From Faecalicoccus sp. (GTDB lineage Bacteria > Bacillota_I > Bacilli_A > Erysipelotrichales > Erysipelotrichaceae), in NCBI GenBank assembly GCA_017941505.1, contig JAGAWH010000091.1, forward strand, positions 3,470 through 67,469: a stretch of DNA of 64,000 nucleotides. Reading direction: 5' to 3'. Below are positions 15,707-24,473 of this stretch, piece after piece; position 1 is the first letter of the stretch, and the number at the start of each line of letters is the position of its first letter. Made by a program: the position numbers and the translations under genes. The notes beneath the pieces are model-generated. The model was not told where the DNA came from. It worked only from the letters and a program-made list of their open reading frames with translations, and did no database searches.

Positions 15707-17056
15707 TTATTTTTGATTGGAATAAAATAATTCTGTCAATTCCTTCCGATTCTTACAACCGGTTTTCTGAAGAAGATTGTGAATATGAAATTTGACAGTA
15801 CTGGCGGATACAAACAATTGTTCAGCCATGGATGCCGTAGTATCCTTCGCCAGAAGCATAGATAAAATTTCCTTTTCACGCGGCGAAAGGTCGTGCTTTG
15901 CGACAAATTGCTGAAAACGCAGCTGTTGGTCGTCTTCCACCGAAGTAATATATGTTTTCTGAAACAGCCGGAAAAACAGAATTACAGAACCGGCATAAAG
16001 CATGCCTGCAATCATGACTAACAGAATCATATGATTTGCCGTAAAGGAACAGATGACCGTTCCTAAAGATTCCCCAAGACGTCCAAACAATAAGCCGAAG
16101 CCGGAAAGAAACCATAGGTTTTTCTGTTTTGCTAAATCCAGAAAAAGAACAATTCGATAGATTGAGAAAAATCCCGAGACAAAATAGCTTAATGCCCATA
16201 GGATGGAGGAAGAAACAAGTTCTTTCTGAAGGTTTAACATAATAAACGGAAACATCAATGCGGCAAGTGTCATGATGGCTCCATACTTCCGGTTTTTATC
16301 GTGGATAATACCGGCAATGACCAATCCAGCGGCATAGAATAGTCGTGATAGCTCCAAACTTACTCCGCCTGAAATATCCGATGAAGGAAAGGAAAAACCA
16401 ACTTGATTTACGATGCTGAAAAGAAATACAACAGCGCATGCTGTCATAATCATATTCCTATCGGATAGAGTATTTTCCTGTTCAACTAAACTTCCCTCGG
16501 AAAAGTGAAACTGAAACAGGATAAAAATAATTCCCAATACCAGAGCCAGGCAGATCCATACTACGTTTAGTCCCTGATACACGGTCGAATTTGTTATAGA
16601 TGACAGAATCCATGAAGCAATGGAACCTAGACCATATGCGATACCAAAAATCAGGGCTTTATGTTTAGATTCCATTCGGCTTAAATCATAAAGATAAAAT
16701 CCTGCAATGATACCGCAAATCACATTGGCAAGACCTCCAAGAACAGCTGTCATGATCAAATCTCTGGCAAATATGGAAGGAAGTAAGCCAATATGATATA
16801 ACGCAAGCGTCAAGATAAATGTTTTCCGGGAAATCCAGTCGAGCCTCTTTTGTGCCATCATAGAAAAGATTACAATCCCAACAGTCTGGCAAAAATAACC
16901 CATTCCCATTGCCAAAAGCTCCGGTATACCCTCAGTTGCCATATCAATCATATGGTAAAGCCATGCCAGATATCCCGTCGATGTCAAAAAGAAACATAGA
17001 AAAATAAACAGGATCCTCAACAGTATACTCTTTCTGCTTCCTATAAAAATGTCCAT
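15707..17056 (-). CDS. Membrane-embedded LuxR-family transcription regulator (MFS-like sensor plus HTH)
   Basis: 449 aa from ATG (MDIFIGSRKS) behind AAAGGAGC; 27 upstream in-frame codons have no ribosome site. Residues 1 to about 375 hold some 12 hydrophobic segments in an MFS-like arrangement. The last 65 residues are a LuxR/GerE helix-turn-helix: LSPREKEILSMLLAKDT, then MAEQLFVSASTVKFHIHNLL. Such one-component regulators are thought to sense a small molecule in the membrane and act on neighbouring genes. Candidate targets are the wall-anchored protein downstream and the DUF1002 protein upstream. An AGGTGAT/ATCACCT hairpin lies past the stop but lacks a T run. Confidence 0.85.
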   Translation of the reverse strand: MDIFIGSRKSILLRILFIFLCFFLTSTGYLAWLYHMIDMATEGIPELLAMGMGYFCQTVGIVIFSMMAQKRLDWISRKTFILTLALYHIGLLPSIFARDLIMTAVLGGLANVICGIIAGFYLYDLSRMESKHKALIFGIAYGLGSIASWILSSITNSTVYQGLNVVWICLALVLGIIFILFQFHFSEGSLVEQENTLSDRNMIMTACAVVFLFSIVNQVGFSFPSSDISGGVSLELSRLFYAAGLVIAGIIHDKNRKYGAIMTLAALMFPFIMLNLQKELVSSSILWALSYFVSGFFSIYRIVLFLDLAKQKNLWFLSGFGLLFGRLGESLGTVICSFTANHMILLVMIAGMLYAGSVILFFRLFQKTYITSVEDDQQLRFQQFVAKHDLSPREKEILSMLLAKDTTASMAEQLFVSASTVKFHIHNLLQKTGCKNRKELTELFYSNQK

Positions 17057-17168
17057 GTTATGTGCTCCTTTCACGATTTCAGTTCGTCGATATTCAAGCT
17101 TAAATCTCTTTCTATGATTAAAATACCGGATAAGCATTTCATGGAATACCTATCCGATTTGTTTTATA

Positions 17169-18104
17169 TTATTGTCCGCTCACACTGGACCATAAGTCGG
17201 AAAAGAATTGAAAGACCCGGTCAAAGAATCCGTTATCCTGCAGTTTTTCTACCTGCTCCACAGCCTGACTGGTAAAAGAATTCAATTGCTCCAGGACTTC
17301 TTTAGAATCAATAGCTGGACTGTTTTGATAATTTTGGGCAAATTCAATAATCTGTGTAATCTGTTCATCACTCAATATATCTTCTAAATTATATTTTTCT
17401 AATTCCTTTTGAATGATTGCCTCTACATCTTCATAAGAAGCAATTTCTCCATGCTCTTCTTTATATTGGGCCAAGTCTTCTTTAATCTGGGCAATCGCTA
17501 AATCAAGCGAAGTGGAATCAAATTCTTCATTTTCTGTCTGTTCCTGCGAAATTTGATTAACAGTCTCCAATTCCTGTTGGGCCACTTCCGTTCTTTCCGG
17601 GTCCAATGTCTCACCATTTGCTTCGATACCGACATAAACACCGGCTAAGGCAGATTCTCCTGTAACCGGAACCGGTGATACAACTTCAATATCTATATCT
17701 GCAGCGCCTGCTGTAATAGCAGCATTGGCATATTGTGTTTCTGTAATTAATGTAATGTTTTCCGGCGTCAGTATGGAAACATGGACTCCATTCCCTTCGT
17801 TCTTTTTCTCTACACGTACCGAAGAGATTAAGCTGGAAGTATCGATGTCTACGCGATTTAAATACTTATCCGCATCTTTTCCCACAACAACCTGTCGGAC
17901 AACAGTATCTAAATTTGTGATTTTAAAAATCGAGTTAACCTCTTCAACCTGCGCATCACTTAATCCACCGCCATACACTAAAGTCGGTTTTTCCCATGGT
18001 TTGTTAACAGGATCGGTTTCAATATTATAGGCTGCATGTACCGGTATGACAGCACTGAAACCTAAAGTAACGGCAATTACTGTTGATATTATATTTTTGT
18101 TCAT
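17169..18104 (-). CDS. Secreted DUF1002 (YpuA-like) protein
   Basis: 311 aa from ATG (MNKNIISTVIAV) behind AAAGGAGG; the longer in-frame start lacks a ribosome site. Signal peptide with cleavage after VHAA. The mature protein has a DUF1002 pattern: YGGGLSDAQVEEV near the start, VSILTPENITLIT and QYANAAITAGAADIDIEVVS in the middle, GESALAGVYVG, then a charged helical C-terminal third. B. subtilis YpuA is the best-known member and is linked to cell-envelope homeostasis, with function poorly defined. It lies upstream of the membrane LuxR regulator with a 112-base gap. Confidence 0.82.
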   Translation of the reverse strand: MNKNIISTVIAVTLGFSAVIPVHAAYNIETDPVNKPWEKPTLVYGGGLSDAQVEEVNSIFKITNLDTVVRQVVVGKDADKYLNRVDIDTSSLISSVRVEKKNEGNGVHVSILTPENITLITETQYANAAITAGAADIDIEVVSPVPVTGESALAGVYVGIEANGETLDPERTEVAQQELETVNQISQEQTENEEFDSTSLDLAIAQIKEDLAQYKEEHGEIASYEDVEAIIQKELEKYNLEDILSDEQITQIIEFAQNYQNSPAIDSKEVLEQLNSFTSQAVEQVEKLQDNGFFDRVFQFFSDLWSSVSGQ

Positions 18105-18227
18105 AGTGCCTCCTTTGCGTTTCATTCTATTCAATGGTTTTCGTATATATAAACTGTATATCACCCTTATTGAAAAAACAAAGATTTTTACATTTTATGA
18201 CCAATTCGGGCTTATTTCCGGCAAAAA

Positions 18228-18250
18228 AAGACGATGAAATTCATCGTCTT
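18228..18250 (-). terminator. Terminator of the oad operon
   Basis: Minus strand stem AAGACGATGA / TCATCGTCTT, 3-base loop, then TTTTT. It overlaps the oadB stop codon. Confidence 0.92.
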
Positions 18251-19403
18251 AAGCTCCAAATAATTTTAACATGAATCCGGCAGCTACCGCTGAACCGATA
18301 ACACCGGCAACGTTAGGTCCCATCGCATGCATCAATAAGAAGTTAGCAGGGTTTGCCTTCTGTCCTTCTACCTGAGATACGCGGGCAGCCATTGGTACAG
18401 CTGATACACCGGCAGAACCGATTAATGGATTGATCTTACCACCGGAAACAATGTACATAACCTTACCGAATAACAGACCACCGGCAGTACTTAATAAGAA
18501 TGCCAATAAACCAAGTCCGATAATCATCAATGTTTCCAAAGAAAGGAATGTCGCAGCAGTTGCCTTACATCCAACCGATAAACCTAATGCGATCGTAACG
18601 ATATTTGTTAAGGCATTTTGTGCTGTATCAGACAAACGGTCTGTAACACCGCATTCCTTTAATAAGTTACCAAACATCAACATACCAATTAATGGTGCTG
18701 TGTCCGGAATCAACAGTACGACAAAGATTGTAACCGCAATCGGGAAGATGATTTTCTCCACTTTAGAAACCTTGCGAAGCTGCTTCATTTCAACCTTGCG
18801 CTCCTTTTCTGTAGTCAGTAAACGCATTAGAGGCGGCTGAATCATCGGAATCAATGCCATGTAGGAATATGCCGCAATCGCAATCGCCGGTAGATAATTT
18901 TCTGCTAAACGGCTGGCAACCAATATCGCAGTCGGTCCATCCGCACCACCGATTACACCGATAGCTGCAGCTACCTTTGGATCAAATCCTAAAGCAAGTG
19001 CCAATAAGAAGGCTGTAAAGATACCTAATTGGGCAGCAGCTCCTAATAATAAGGATGATGGTCTGGAAATCAATGGTCCAAAATCGGTCATCGCTCCAAT
19101 TCCTAAGAAGATAATGGAAGGATAGATCGCATGCTGAACACCTTGATAGAGTACCCACATAAATCCGGGGCTGCTTCCATCTACCGGAGGGTTTAAGATA
19201 CCGGTATTCGGGAAGTTACAGAATAACATTCCCACCGCAATCGGTACTAATAACAGCGGTTCATATTTCTTTCCAATTCCCATATACAACAGTACACAGG
19301 CTAAGATAATCATAATCAACTGTTTGGGATCCGTGATTATGGATGCGAAGCCACTATCCTGTAGAATTTTCCATAGTATTCCGAAAAATGATATTTCACC
19401 CAT
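18249..19403 (-). CDS. oadB: Na+-translocating decarboxylase beta subunit (OadB/GcdB family)
   Basis: 384 aa polytopic membrane protein with about 11 hydrophobic segments. Family motifs are conserved: GGADGPTAILVASRLA in the middle (ion-translocating region IIIa), SVGCKATAATFLSLETL, and GSAGVSAVPMAARV near the end. It couples decarboxylation of carboxybiotin to export of Na+ across the membrane. Order in the operon is oadA-oadG-biotin carrier-oadB, with gaps of 2 to 11 bases, so the four subunits are made together. The beta subunits of oxaloacetate, glutaconyl-CoA and methylmalonyl-CoA pumps are alike; the oadA-type partner points to oxaloacetate. Confidence 0.92.
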   Translation of the reverse strand: MGEISFFGILWKILQDSGFASIITDPKQLIMIILACVLLYMGIGKKYEPLLLVPIAVGMLFCNFPNTGILNPPVDGSSPGFMWVLYQGVQHAIYPSIIFLGIGAMTDFGPLISRPSSLLLGAAAQLGIFTAFLLALALGFDPKVAAAIGVIGGADGPTAILVASRLAENYLPAIAIAAYSYMALIPMIQPPLMRLLTTEKERKVEMKQLRKVSKVEKIIFPIAVTIFVVLLIPDTAPLIGMLMFGNLLKECGVTDRLSDTAQNALTNIVTIALGLSVGCKATAATFLSLETLMIIGLGLLAFLLSTAGGLLFGKVMYIVSGGKINPLIGSAGVSAVPMAARVSQVEGQKANPANFLLMHAMGPNVAGVIGSAVAAGFMLKLFGA

Positions 19404-19414
19404 AGCTTAGCCCC

Positions 19415-19795
19415 CTATTGAATCGTTGCCAAAATGGCATCCGTTTCTACAGAGGCACCCTTTTGTGTTGCTACAGAAGTGATAACCCCATCTTTTGGAG
19501 CTACAATTTCATTTTCCATCTTCATTGCTTCTAAGACAAACAGGATATCCCCTGCTTTTACTCTAGCTCCGTTTACGGCATTCACCTTTAAGATGGTGCC
19601 AGGCATTGGTGAGCGGATCGCATCACCGGAACCTGTTGGTGCCGGAGCAGCTACACGCTGTTCTACTACAGGTGCTTCAGCCGGAGCAGGTGCAGCAGCA
19701 GGTGCTTCCGCAACACCGACATATTGTGCAGTAGCCTGTCCTTCTTCGACTTCTACTTCATATTTTTTTCCATTTAATGTAACGATATATTTCAT
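19415..19795 (-). CDS. Biotin carboxyl carrier protein of the sodium pump
   Basis: 126 aa. It starts with a short beta segment (MKYIVTLNGKKYEVEVEEG), then an Ala/Pro-rich flexible linker (about 28-55), then a biotinyl domain with PMPGTILKVN and the biotinylation site EAMKMEN, where Lys is modified. In this cluster the carrier is a separate protein, not fused to the carboxyltransferase. It shuttles CO2 from OadA to OadB. The linker resembles GcdC/MmdC-type carriers. Confidence 0.93.
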   Translation of the reverse strand: MKYIVTLNGKKYEVEVEEGQATAQYVGVAEAPAAAPAPAEAPVVEQRVAAPAPTGSGDAIRSPMPGTILKVNAVNGARVKAGDILFVLEAMKMENEIVAPKDGVITSVATQKGASVETDAILATIQ

Positions 19796-19796
19796 T

Positions 19797-20129
19797 CTAC
19801 TTTTCCTCCACAGCTCTAATGCTCTTGAAAATCAAATGATCTAAAGGAATCTTTGTTTCATCAGAGATGATTGCCATCAAACATGCAGCTGTTTTCTCAT
19901 CTACATCGTAAAGTTTGATTTCACCGGTAAATACTTCCGGTTTCGGAAGAACCGGTTCAACATTTTCTACAGTTGTTGTTGTAGGTCGCTTTTCATGCTT
20001 TTCAATCATTGTTGTGACAACTTTACTGATGCACATAACAATCAACATGAGTAAAGACAGCAGCAAAAATACGGTCACGAAACCATAAATCGCAATCTGA
20101 ACTCCCTGGAACGGTGTAAGTTCAGTCAT
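19797..20129 (-). CDS. oadG: Oxaloacetate decarboxylase gamma-type subunit (OadG)
   Basis: 110 aa. One N-terminal transmembrane helix (about 11-35, IAIYGFVTVFLLLSLLMLIV) and a polar C-terminal half with a Pro-rich stretch. OadG-type subunits anchor the complex and assist assembly, sometimes binding zinc. The C-terminal part (AACLMAIISDETKIP) is like an extended OadG. It lies between oadA (2-base gap) and the biotin carrier (1-base gap). Sequence similarity in this family is low, so position adds much of the support. Confidence 0.82.
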   Translation of the reverse strand: MTELTPFQGVQIAIYGFVTVFLLLSLLMLIVMCISKVVTTMIEKHEKRPTTTTVENVEPVLPKPEVFTGEIKLYDVDEKTAACLMAIISDETKIPLDHLIFKSIRAVEEK

Positions 20130-20131
20130 GA

Positions 20132-21517
20132 CTAATCAGCCTCTCTTTGAATTGTATAGCTTACCTTTAAAGCACGCTTTTCATCGCGTTTTTCAAAAAA
20201 CGCTTCGGCCTGTGCCGGGAAGGCAATGTAGCTTAATACATCTTCTTCGCTTCTTGCCTTAGTTCCTAATGTGGCAACCGCATCAGACATTTCAGAACCT
20301 AATGTTTCCGCATAACGGCCCTTAATTGGTTCTTCATCGCCCAAGGCAAGTTTTACTAATTTCTGGTTGATTTCACCAGGTGCTTTTCCATATTCACCGC
20401 GAAGATATGCCTTTACTTCCTTGGAGATATTTTTATATCTTCCTCCGTAAAGAACATTCATAACGGCCTGTACACCTACCATCTGTGACATTGGTGTAAC
20501 TAGTGGTGGATAACCAAGGTCCTTACGAACAATCGGAGTTTCCGCTAATACCTCATCCAAACGATCTAAGGCATTCTGTGCTGTTAACTGGGCAATTAAG
20601 TTTGACAACATTCCGCCCGGAATCTGATAGTTCAAGGCATCAATGCTGGTACCCATAACACGTGGATTTAAAGTACCGTTATCGATAAACTTCTGACGAA
20701 CCGGTGTAAAGAAATCGTTGATTTCTTTTAATTTCGGCCATTCGATACCGGTATCGTATCCCATTTCACGAAGTGCATATACAGTTGACTCAGTAGATGG
20801 CTGTGAAGTTCCGCCACTCATTACAGAGATGGCAGTATCGATCACATCAGCACCTGCTTCTACTGCTTTTAAGTATGTCATCTGTGCTAAGCCGGTTGTG
20901 CAATGTGTATGTACAACAATTGGAATGGATACATTTTTCTTTAATGCGCTGACAAGATCATACGCAATCTGCGGAGACATGATACCGGCCATATCTTTAA
21001 TACAGATAGAGTGGCATCCCATCTCTTCCAATTCTTTACCTAATTCAACAAACTTTTCGAGTGTGTGGATTGGGCTTGTTGTATAACAGATTGTACCCTG
21101 GGCATGACCACCGCATTTAATACATTCATCAACAGCTACACGAATATTGGTATAGTCATTTAAGGCATCAAAAATACGGATAATATCAATTCCGTTCTTG
21201 ATGGAATCACGAACAAATGCACGTACAGTGGCATCTGAATAATGGTGATACCCCAGAATATTCTGACCTCTCAATAACATCTGCAGCTTAGTGTTCTTAA
21301 CTTTAGAACGGATAAAACGCAGACGTTCCCATGGATCCTCGTCCAAATAACGCAGACAGGAATCAAAAGTAGCGCCACCCCAGCACTCCAGAGAATAGTA
21401 ACCGGCCTGGTCCATAGTCTCCAAAATGTCCTCAAAATCAGATAGTGGCATACGTGTTGCGATCAATGACTGTTGGGCATCACGCAGTACAGTTTCAGTA
21501 ATTTTTACTTTCTTCAT
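20132..21517 (-). CDS. oadA: Oxaloacetate decarboxylase alpha subunit, carboxyltransferase
   Basis: 461 aa. TIM-barrel carboxyltransferase of the pyruvate carboxylase/OadA class: ETVLRDAQQSLIATR near the N-terminus (metal-binding Asp), ECWGGATFDSCLRYL, IFDALND, CIKDMAGIM (catalytic Lys) and VVHTHCTTG (metal His pair). The C-terminal conserved domain follows (about 310-440), but the biotin domain is absent because it is encoded separately two genes downstream. It transfers the carboxylate of oxaloacetate to biotin, giving pyruvate. It is the first gene of the operon. AAGGAG precedes the ATG. A long inverted repeat lies about 95-130 bases upstream. Confidence 0.93.
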   Translation of the reverse strand: MKKVKITETVLRDAQQSLIATRMPLSDFEDILETMDQAGYYSLECWGGATFDSCLRYLDEDPWERLRFIRSKVKNTKLQMLLRGQNILGYHHYSDATVRAFVRDSIKNGIDIIRIFDALNDYTNIRVAVDECIKCGGHAQGTICYTTSPIHTLEKFVELGKELEEMGCHSICIKDMAGIMSPQIAYDLVSALKKNVSIPIVVHTHCTTGLAQMTYLKAVEAGADVIDTAISVMSGGTSQPSTESTVYALREMGYDTGIEWPKLKEINDFFTPVRQKFIDNGTLNPRVMGTSIDALNYQIPGGMLSNLIAQLTAQNALDRLDEVLAETPIVRKDLGYPPLVTPMSQMVGVQAVMNVLYGGRYKNISKEVKAYLRGEYGKAPGEINQKLVKLALGDEEPIKGRYAETLGSEMSDAVATLGTKARSEEDVLSYIAFPAQAEAFFEKRDEKRALKVSYTIQREAD

Positions 21518-21610
21518 CGTATATTCTCCTTTATAAGTAACACCTACTTATTTACTGAAAATAATAAATCTTTTAAGGGTCATAAATGAAAACCCTATGG
21601 AACGTACTAT

Positions 21611-21647
21611 AACACATTTTCCCATAGTTATTAAAGTAAAATGTGTT
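21611..21647. promoter_or_regulatory. Inverted repeat upstream of the oad operon
   Basis: Perfect 10-base arms AACACATTTT and AAAATGTGTT separated by 17 bases, followed by a T run on the plus strand. On the minus strand the repeat reads toward oadA and ends at a TATAGT-like -10, so it may be an operator. No plus-strand gene precedes it, so a terminator role is less likely. Confidence 0.5.
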
Positions 21648-21678
21648 TTTTTTCACATTTTTTTAACATTCAAAAAAA

Positions 21679-21714
21679 AGAAGGAGAAAATAAATAATAC
21701 TGTTTTCCCCTTCT
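21679..21714 (-). terminator. Terminator of infC-rpmI-rplT
   Basis: Minus strand stem AGAAGGGGAAAA / TTTTCTCCTTCT with one mismatch and a 12-base loop, then eight T. Confidence 0.85.
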
Positions 21715-21735
21715 ATTATATATGTCCTAAAAAAA

Positions 21736-22095
21736 TTAAGCTTTTAATGCAGCCTTAGCTTCTTCACATAATTTAGCGAAGCCGGCTTCATCATGAATTG
21801 CCATTTCAGACAACATCTTACGGTTGATTGCGATGTCAGCTAATTTTAAGCCGTGCATCAATCTTGAATAAGATAAATCGTTCATACGTGCTGCAGCGTT
21901 GATACGTGCAATCCACAGCTTACGCATGTTACCTTTTAATTTACGACGGTCATTGTATGCATATTTGAATGAATGCATTACCTGCTCGTGTGCTGTTTTA
22001 TATAATGTATGCTTTGAACCAAAGTATCCTTTAGCCAGTTTTAATTCGCGTTTTCTTCTGGCGCGGGTTACAGTTCCACCTTTTACTCTTGCCAT
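21736..22095 (-). CDS. rplT: Ribosomal protein bL20
   Basis: 119 aa, standard length. Starts [19 protein letters not shown] and contains the conserved [16 protein letters not shown] and [19 protein letters not shown] blocks. It binds 23S rRNA early in large-subunit assembly. Third gene of infC-rpmI-rplT. In Bacillus, L20 also represses its own operon by binding the leader; a matching leader is present here. AGGGAGG precedes the ATG. Confidence 0.98.
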   Translation of the reverse strand: MARVKGGTVTRARRKRELKLAKGYFGSKHTLYKTAHEQVMHSFKYAYNDRRKLKGNMRKLWIARINAAARMNDLSYSRLMHGLKLADIAINRKMLSEMAIHDEAGFAKLCEEAKAALKA

Positions 22096-22109
22096 TCTAG
22101 TTTACCTCC

Positions 22110-22304
22110 CTACTTAATTAACATCTCTTTGATACGCTTGAAATCAGTTTCATGAACCGTAGTCGGCTTCGCCAGATGACGACGCTGCTTCTTTGTCTTA
22201 CCGTGGAAACGGTGAGATGTATATGCATGTGATCTCTTTAATTTACCGGATCCAGTGATTTTAACACGTTTAGCTAAACCTCTGTGGCTTTTCATTTTAG
22301 GCAT
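22110..22304 (-). CDS. rpmI: Ribosomal protein bL35
   Basis: 64 aa. [20 protein letters not shown], then [20 protein letters not shown], are diagnostic for bL35 of the large subunit. Gap of 14 bases to rplT and 20 to infC. AGGAGG precedes the ATG. Confidence 0.98.
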   Translation of the reverse strand: MPKMKSHRGLAKRVKITGSGKLKRSHAYTSHRFHGKTKKQRRHLAKPTTVHETDFKRIKEMLIK

Positions 22305-22324
22305 TCTGTTAATCCTCCTTATCC

Positions 22325-22864
22325 TTATTTTTTCTTAGGCGCCAGCGTTGTTGACATTGTGTTTCCCTCTAATTGAGGTTTCTTTTCAACATTCGCAATT
22401 TCTGACATCTGAGCCAGGAAATCATCCATAATTTTTCGTCCAACCTCTACACGAGTAATCAGACGACCTCTAAAACGCATATCAACTTTAACCTTCATCC
22501 CCGATTCGATCCATTTAGTCGCCTGGCGGACTTTGGTCTCAAAGTCATGCGTATCCACAACCGGAGATAATCGTAAAGACTTAATCTCTACTACATGTTG
22601 TTTACGTTTTGCCTCTTTAGCCTTTTTCTGCTGCTCGAAGTGATACTTTCCATAATCCAACACCTTGCATACTGCAGGACGAGCTTTTGGCGCTACACAC
22701 AATAAATCAAGATTCTGGTTATAAGCTACATTCAGTGCGTCTCTTTTTGACATTACACCTAACTTTTCCCCATTGGAATCTATGACCATCACTTCTTTAA
22801 ACGGAATCTTTTCATTGAACAAGTCATCGTTCACATTGTTCGGGGCTACTCTTCTGTTGTTGAT
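22325..22864 (-). CDS. infC: Translation initiation factor IF-3, probable AUC start
   Basis: About 179 aa when started at the ATC codon 22864-22862. The longer open frame (to 22927) begins inside the leader terminator hairpin and is not plausible. AAGGAAGG ends 8-9 bases before ATC, whereas the nearby GTG directly abuts this site. The protein would begin (M)[20 protein letters not shown]. The N-domain has [14 protein letters not shown]; the C-domain has [19 protein letters not shown] and the conserved MRFRGR. IF-3 rejects non-AUG starts, and a rare start codon on its own gene is the known autoregulatory device (AUU in E. coli and Bacillus). First gene of the operon. Confidence 0.95.
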   Translation of the reverse strand: MNNRRVAPNNVNDDLFNEKIPFKEVMVIDSNGEKLGVMSKRDALNVAYNQNLDLLCVAPKARPAVCKVLDYGKYHFEQQKKAKEAKRKQHVVEIKSLRLSPVVDTHDFETKVRQATKWIESGMKVKVDMRFRGRLITRVEVGRKIMDDFLAQMSEIANVEKKPQLEGNTMSTTLAPKKK

Positions 22865-22879
22865 ATTTGACACCTTCCT

Positions 22880-23010
22880 TTTCTCAAAAAGAAAACGGGC
22901 ACACAGAATGCACCCGTCAATATCCACACAAAATCAATATACATTGAATTGGCGTTGAACCCATGTCCCCTTTGGACATCAGGTGAGAAGAGTGCTTCTA
23001 TCTTTCCATT
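22880..23010 (-). promoter_or_regulatory. L20-type leader/attenuator upstream of infC
   Basis: Minus-strand leader with a GATGTCC/GGACAT hairpin followed by GGGTTCAACGCC, an AATGTATATT-type stem, and a final hairpin (22895-22917, ACGGGTGCA / TGTGCCCGT with G-T pairs) followed by TTTCTTTTT. This order and the GATGTCC-loop-GGACATGGGTTCA element match the Bacillota L20 leader, where L20 binding favours early termination. Confidence 0.82.
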
Positions 23011-23019
23011 TCTTTCTTG

Positions 23020-23060
23020 GATATGTTAACACATGACAAATTCTTTGTAAAGGAAAAAAA
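23020..23060 (-). promoter_or_regulatory. Possible infC operon promoter
   Basis: Minus strand TTTACA, 17 bases, TAACAT, just upstream of the leader. The match is moderate. Confidence 0.45.
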
Positions 23061-23080
23061 TGAGAGTTTCCTCTCATTTT
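23057..23080 (-). terminator. Terminator of the nfnAB operon
   Basis: Minus strand stem AAAATGAGAG / CTCTCATTTT with loop GAAA, then TTTTTCC. It overlaps the stop codon. Confidence 0.92.
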
Positions 23081-24473
23081 ATGCACGTTCTTTAAAGCTC
23101 TTATCGATGGCAGCAGCAGCGCGCTTACCGGCTCCCATTGCAGAGATAACCGTTGCAGCACCTGTTACGGCATCACCACCGGCATAGATATTTTCACGTG
23201 AAGTTAAACCATCTTCGTTAGTTACAATACAGCCGCGCTTGTTAACTTCCAAGCCTTCTGTTGTAGAACGAATTAATGGGTTTGGACTGGTTCCGATTGC
23301 CATGATCATTGTATCGATATCGATAATGAAGTTGGAACCCGGAATTTCTACAGGACGGCGTCTTCCGGATGCATCCGGTTCACCTAATTCCATACGTACA
23401 CATTCAATCTGTGTTGCCCAGCCATCTTCGTTTCCGATAACACGTACCGGATTACACAGTAAATCGAAGATAATTCCTTCTTCTTCGGCATGTTCTACTT
23501 CTTCTCTACGTGCAGGTAATTCTTCCATAGAACGACGATAAACGATATGTACTTCCGATCCTAAACGGCGTGCCGTTCTTGCAGCATCCATAGCTACGTT
23601 ACCGCCACCTACGACAACGCACTTAGTCGGACGCTGAATCGGTGTATCAGAATCTTCAAGATAAGCTTTCATTAAGTTAGCACGGGTTAAGAATTCGTTT
23701 GCGGAATAAACACCCTTCAGGTTTTCACCCGGCATATGCATAAAGTTAGGAAGGCCGGCACCGCTTCCGATAAAGATAGCTTCATAGCCTTCATCCATTA
23801 ATGCATCGATTGTATCAGAGCGTCCAACTACGAAATTCGTAACGATATTAACACCTAATGCCTTTAAGTTTTCGATTTCTTTCTGTACGATTGCCTTTGG
23901 TAAACGGAATTCAGGAATACCGTACATTAATACGCCACCGGCAACGTGTAATGCTTCAAATACAGTTACTTCATAACCAAGTTTAGCTAAGTCACCTGCA
24001 CAGGTAAGTCCAGAAGGACCGGATCCTACGATCGCAACCTTATGACCGTTAGATTCCGGCTTAACCGGCATTTCTGTGCTGTGTTCTCTATGCCAGTCAG
24101 CTACGAAACGCTCTAAGCGTCCGATTCCAACCGGCTGTGTCTTAATACCGCGAACACAGTACTTTTCACACTGGCTTTCCTGCGGGCATACACGACCGCA
24201 AACTGCAGGAAGAGTAGATGTAAGAGAAATAATATTGAAGGCTTCTTCGAAGTCGCCTTCTTTAACCTTTTCGATAAAGTCAGGAATATTAACATTAACC
24301 GGGCATCCGCCTACGCATGGTTTATGACGGCAGTGTAAGCAGCGTGTTGCTTCTTCCATAGCCATTTCTACAGTATATCCGGTAGCTACTTCAGAGAAGT
24401 TAGTAATACGAACTTCAGGAGCCTGTACCGGCATTTCTGTCTTATTAGGAGACATATTTGGTTTTGCAGGCAT
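23079..24473 (-). CDS. nfnB: NfnB-type large subunit (NAD(P)H:ferredoxin transhydrogenase; often annotated GltA)
   Basis: 464 aa. N-terminal cysteines for two [4Fe-4S] clusters (CLHCRHKPCVGGCPVN and VCPQESQCEKYC), then a first FAD/NAD(P)-binding fold (VAIVGSGPSGLTCAGDLA) and a second dinucleotide fold (CVVVGGGNVAMDAART). The gene follows an FNR-like partner of 283 aa with a one-base overlap, the NfnAB/SudAB arrangement. NfnAB bifurcates electrons between NADPH and NADH plus reduced ferredoxin. The same sequence class is often labelled homotetrameric glutamate synthase, but no glutamate synthase large subunit is nearby. Length and partner fit NfnB (about 468 aa in Thermotoga). Confidence 0.82.
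   Translation of the reverse strand: MPAKPNMSPNKTEMPVQAPEVRITNFSEVATGYTVEMAMEEATRCLHCRHKPCVGGCPVNVNIPDFIEKVKEGDFEEAFNIISLTSTLPAVCGRVCPQESQCEKYCVRGIKTQPVGIGRLERFVADWHREHSTEMPVKPESNGHKVAIVGSGPSGLTCAGDLAKLGYEVTVFEALHVAGGVLMYGIPEFRLPKAIVQKEIENLKALGVNIVTNFVVGRSDTIDALMDEGYEAIFIGSGAGLPNFMHMPGENLKGVYSANEFLTRANLMKAYLEDSDTPIQRPTKCVVVGGGNVAMDAARTARRLGSEVHIVYRRSMEELPARREEVEHAEEEGIIFDLLCNPVRVIGNEDGWATQIECVRMELGEPDASGRRRPVEIPGSNFIIDIDTMIMAIGTSPNPLIRSTTEGLEVNKRGCIVTNEDGLTSRENIYAGGDAVTGAATVISAMGAGKRAAAAIDKSFKERA

Noticed and set aside
18430..18840. 136-codon plus-strand frame opposite oadB
   Set aside because: Antisense shadow of a well-conserved gene, with no ribosome site. The same applies to the other long antisense frames (for example 19434-19844 and 62215-62640).
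23079..24473. Glutamate synthase small subunit (gltD)
   Set aside because: No large subunit gene is present, and the FNR-like partner with a [2Fe-2S] site fits NfnAB better.
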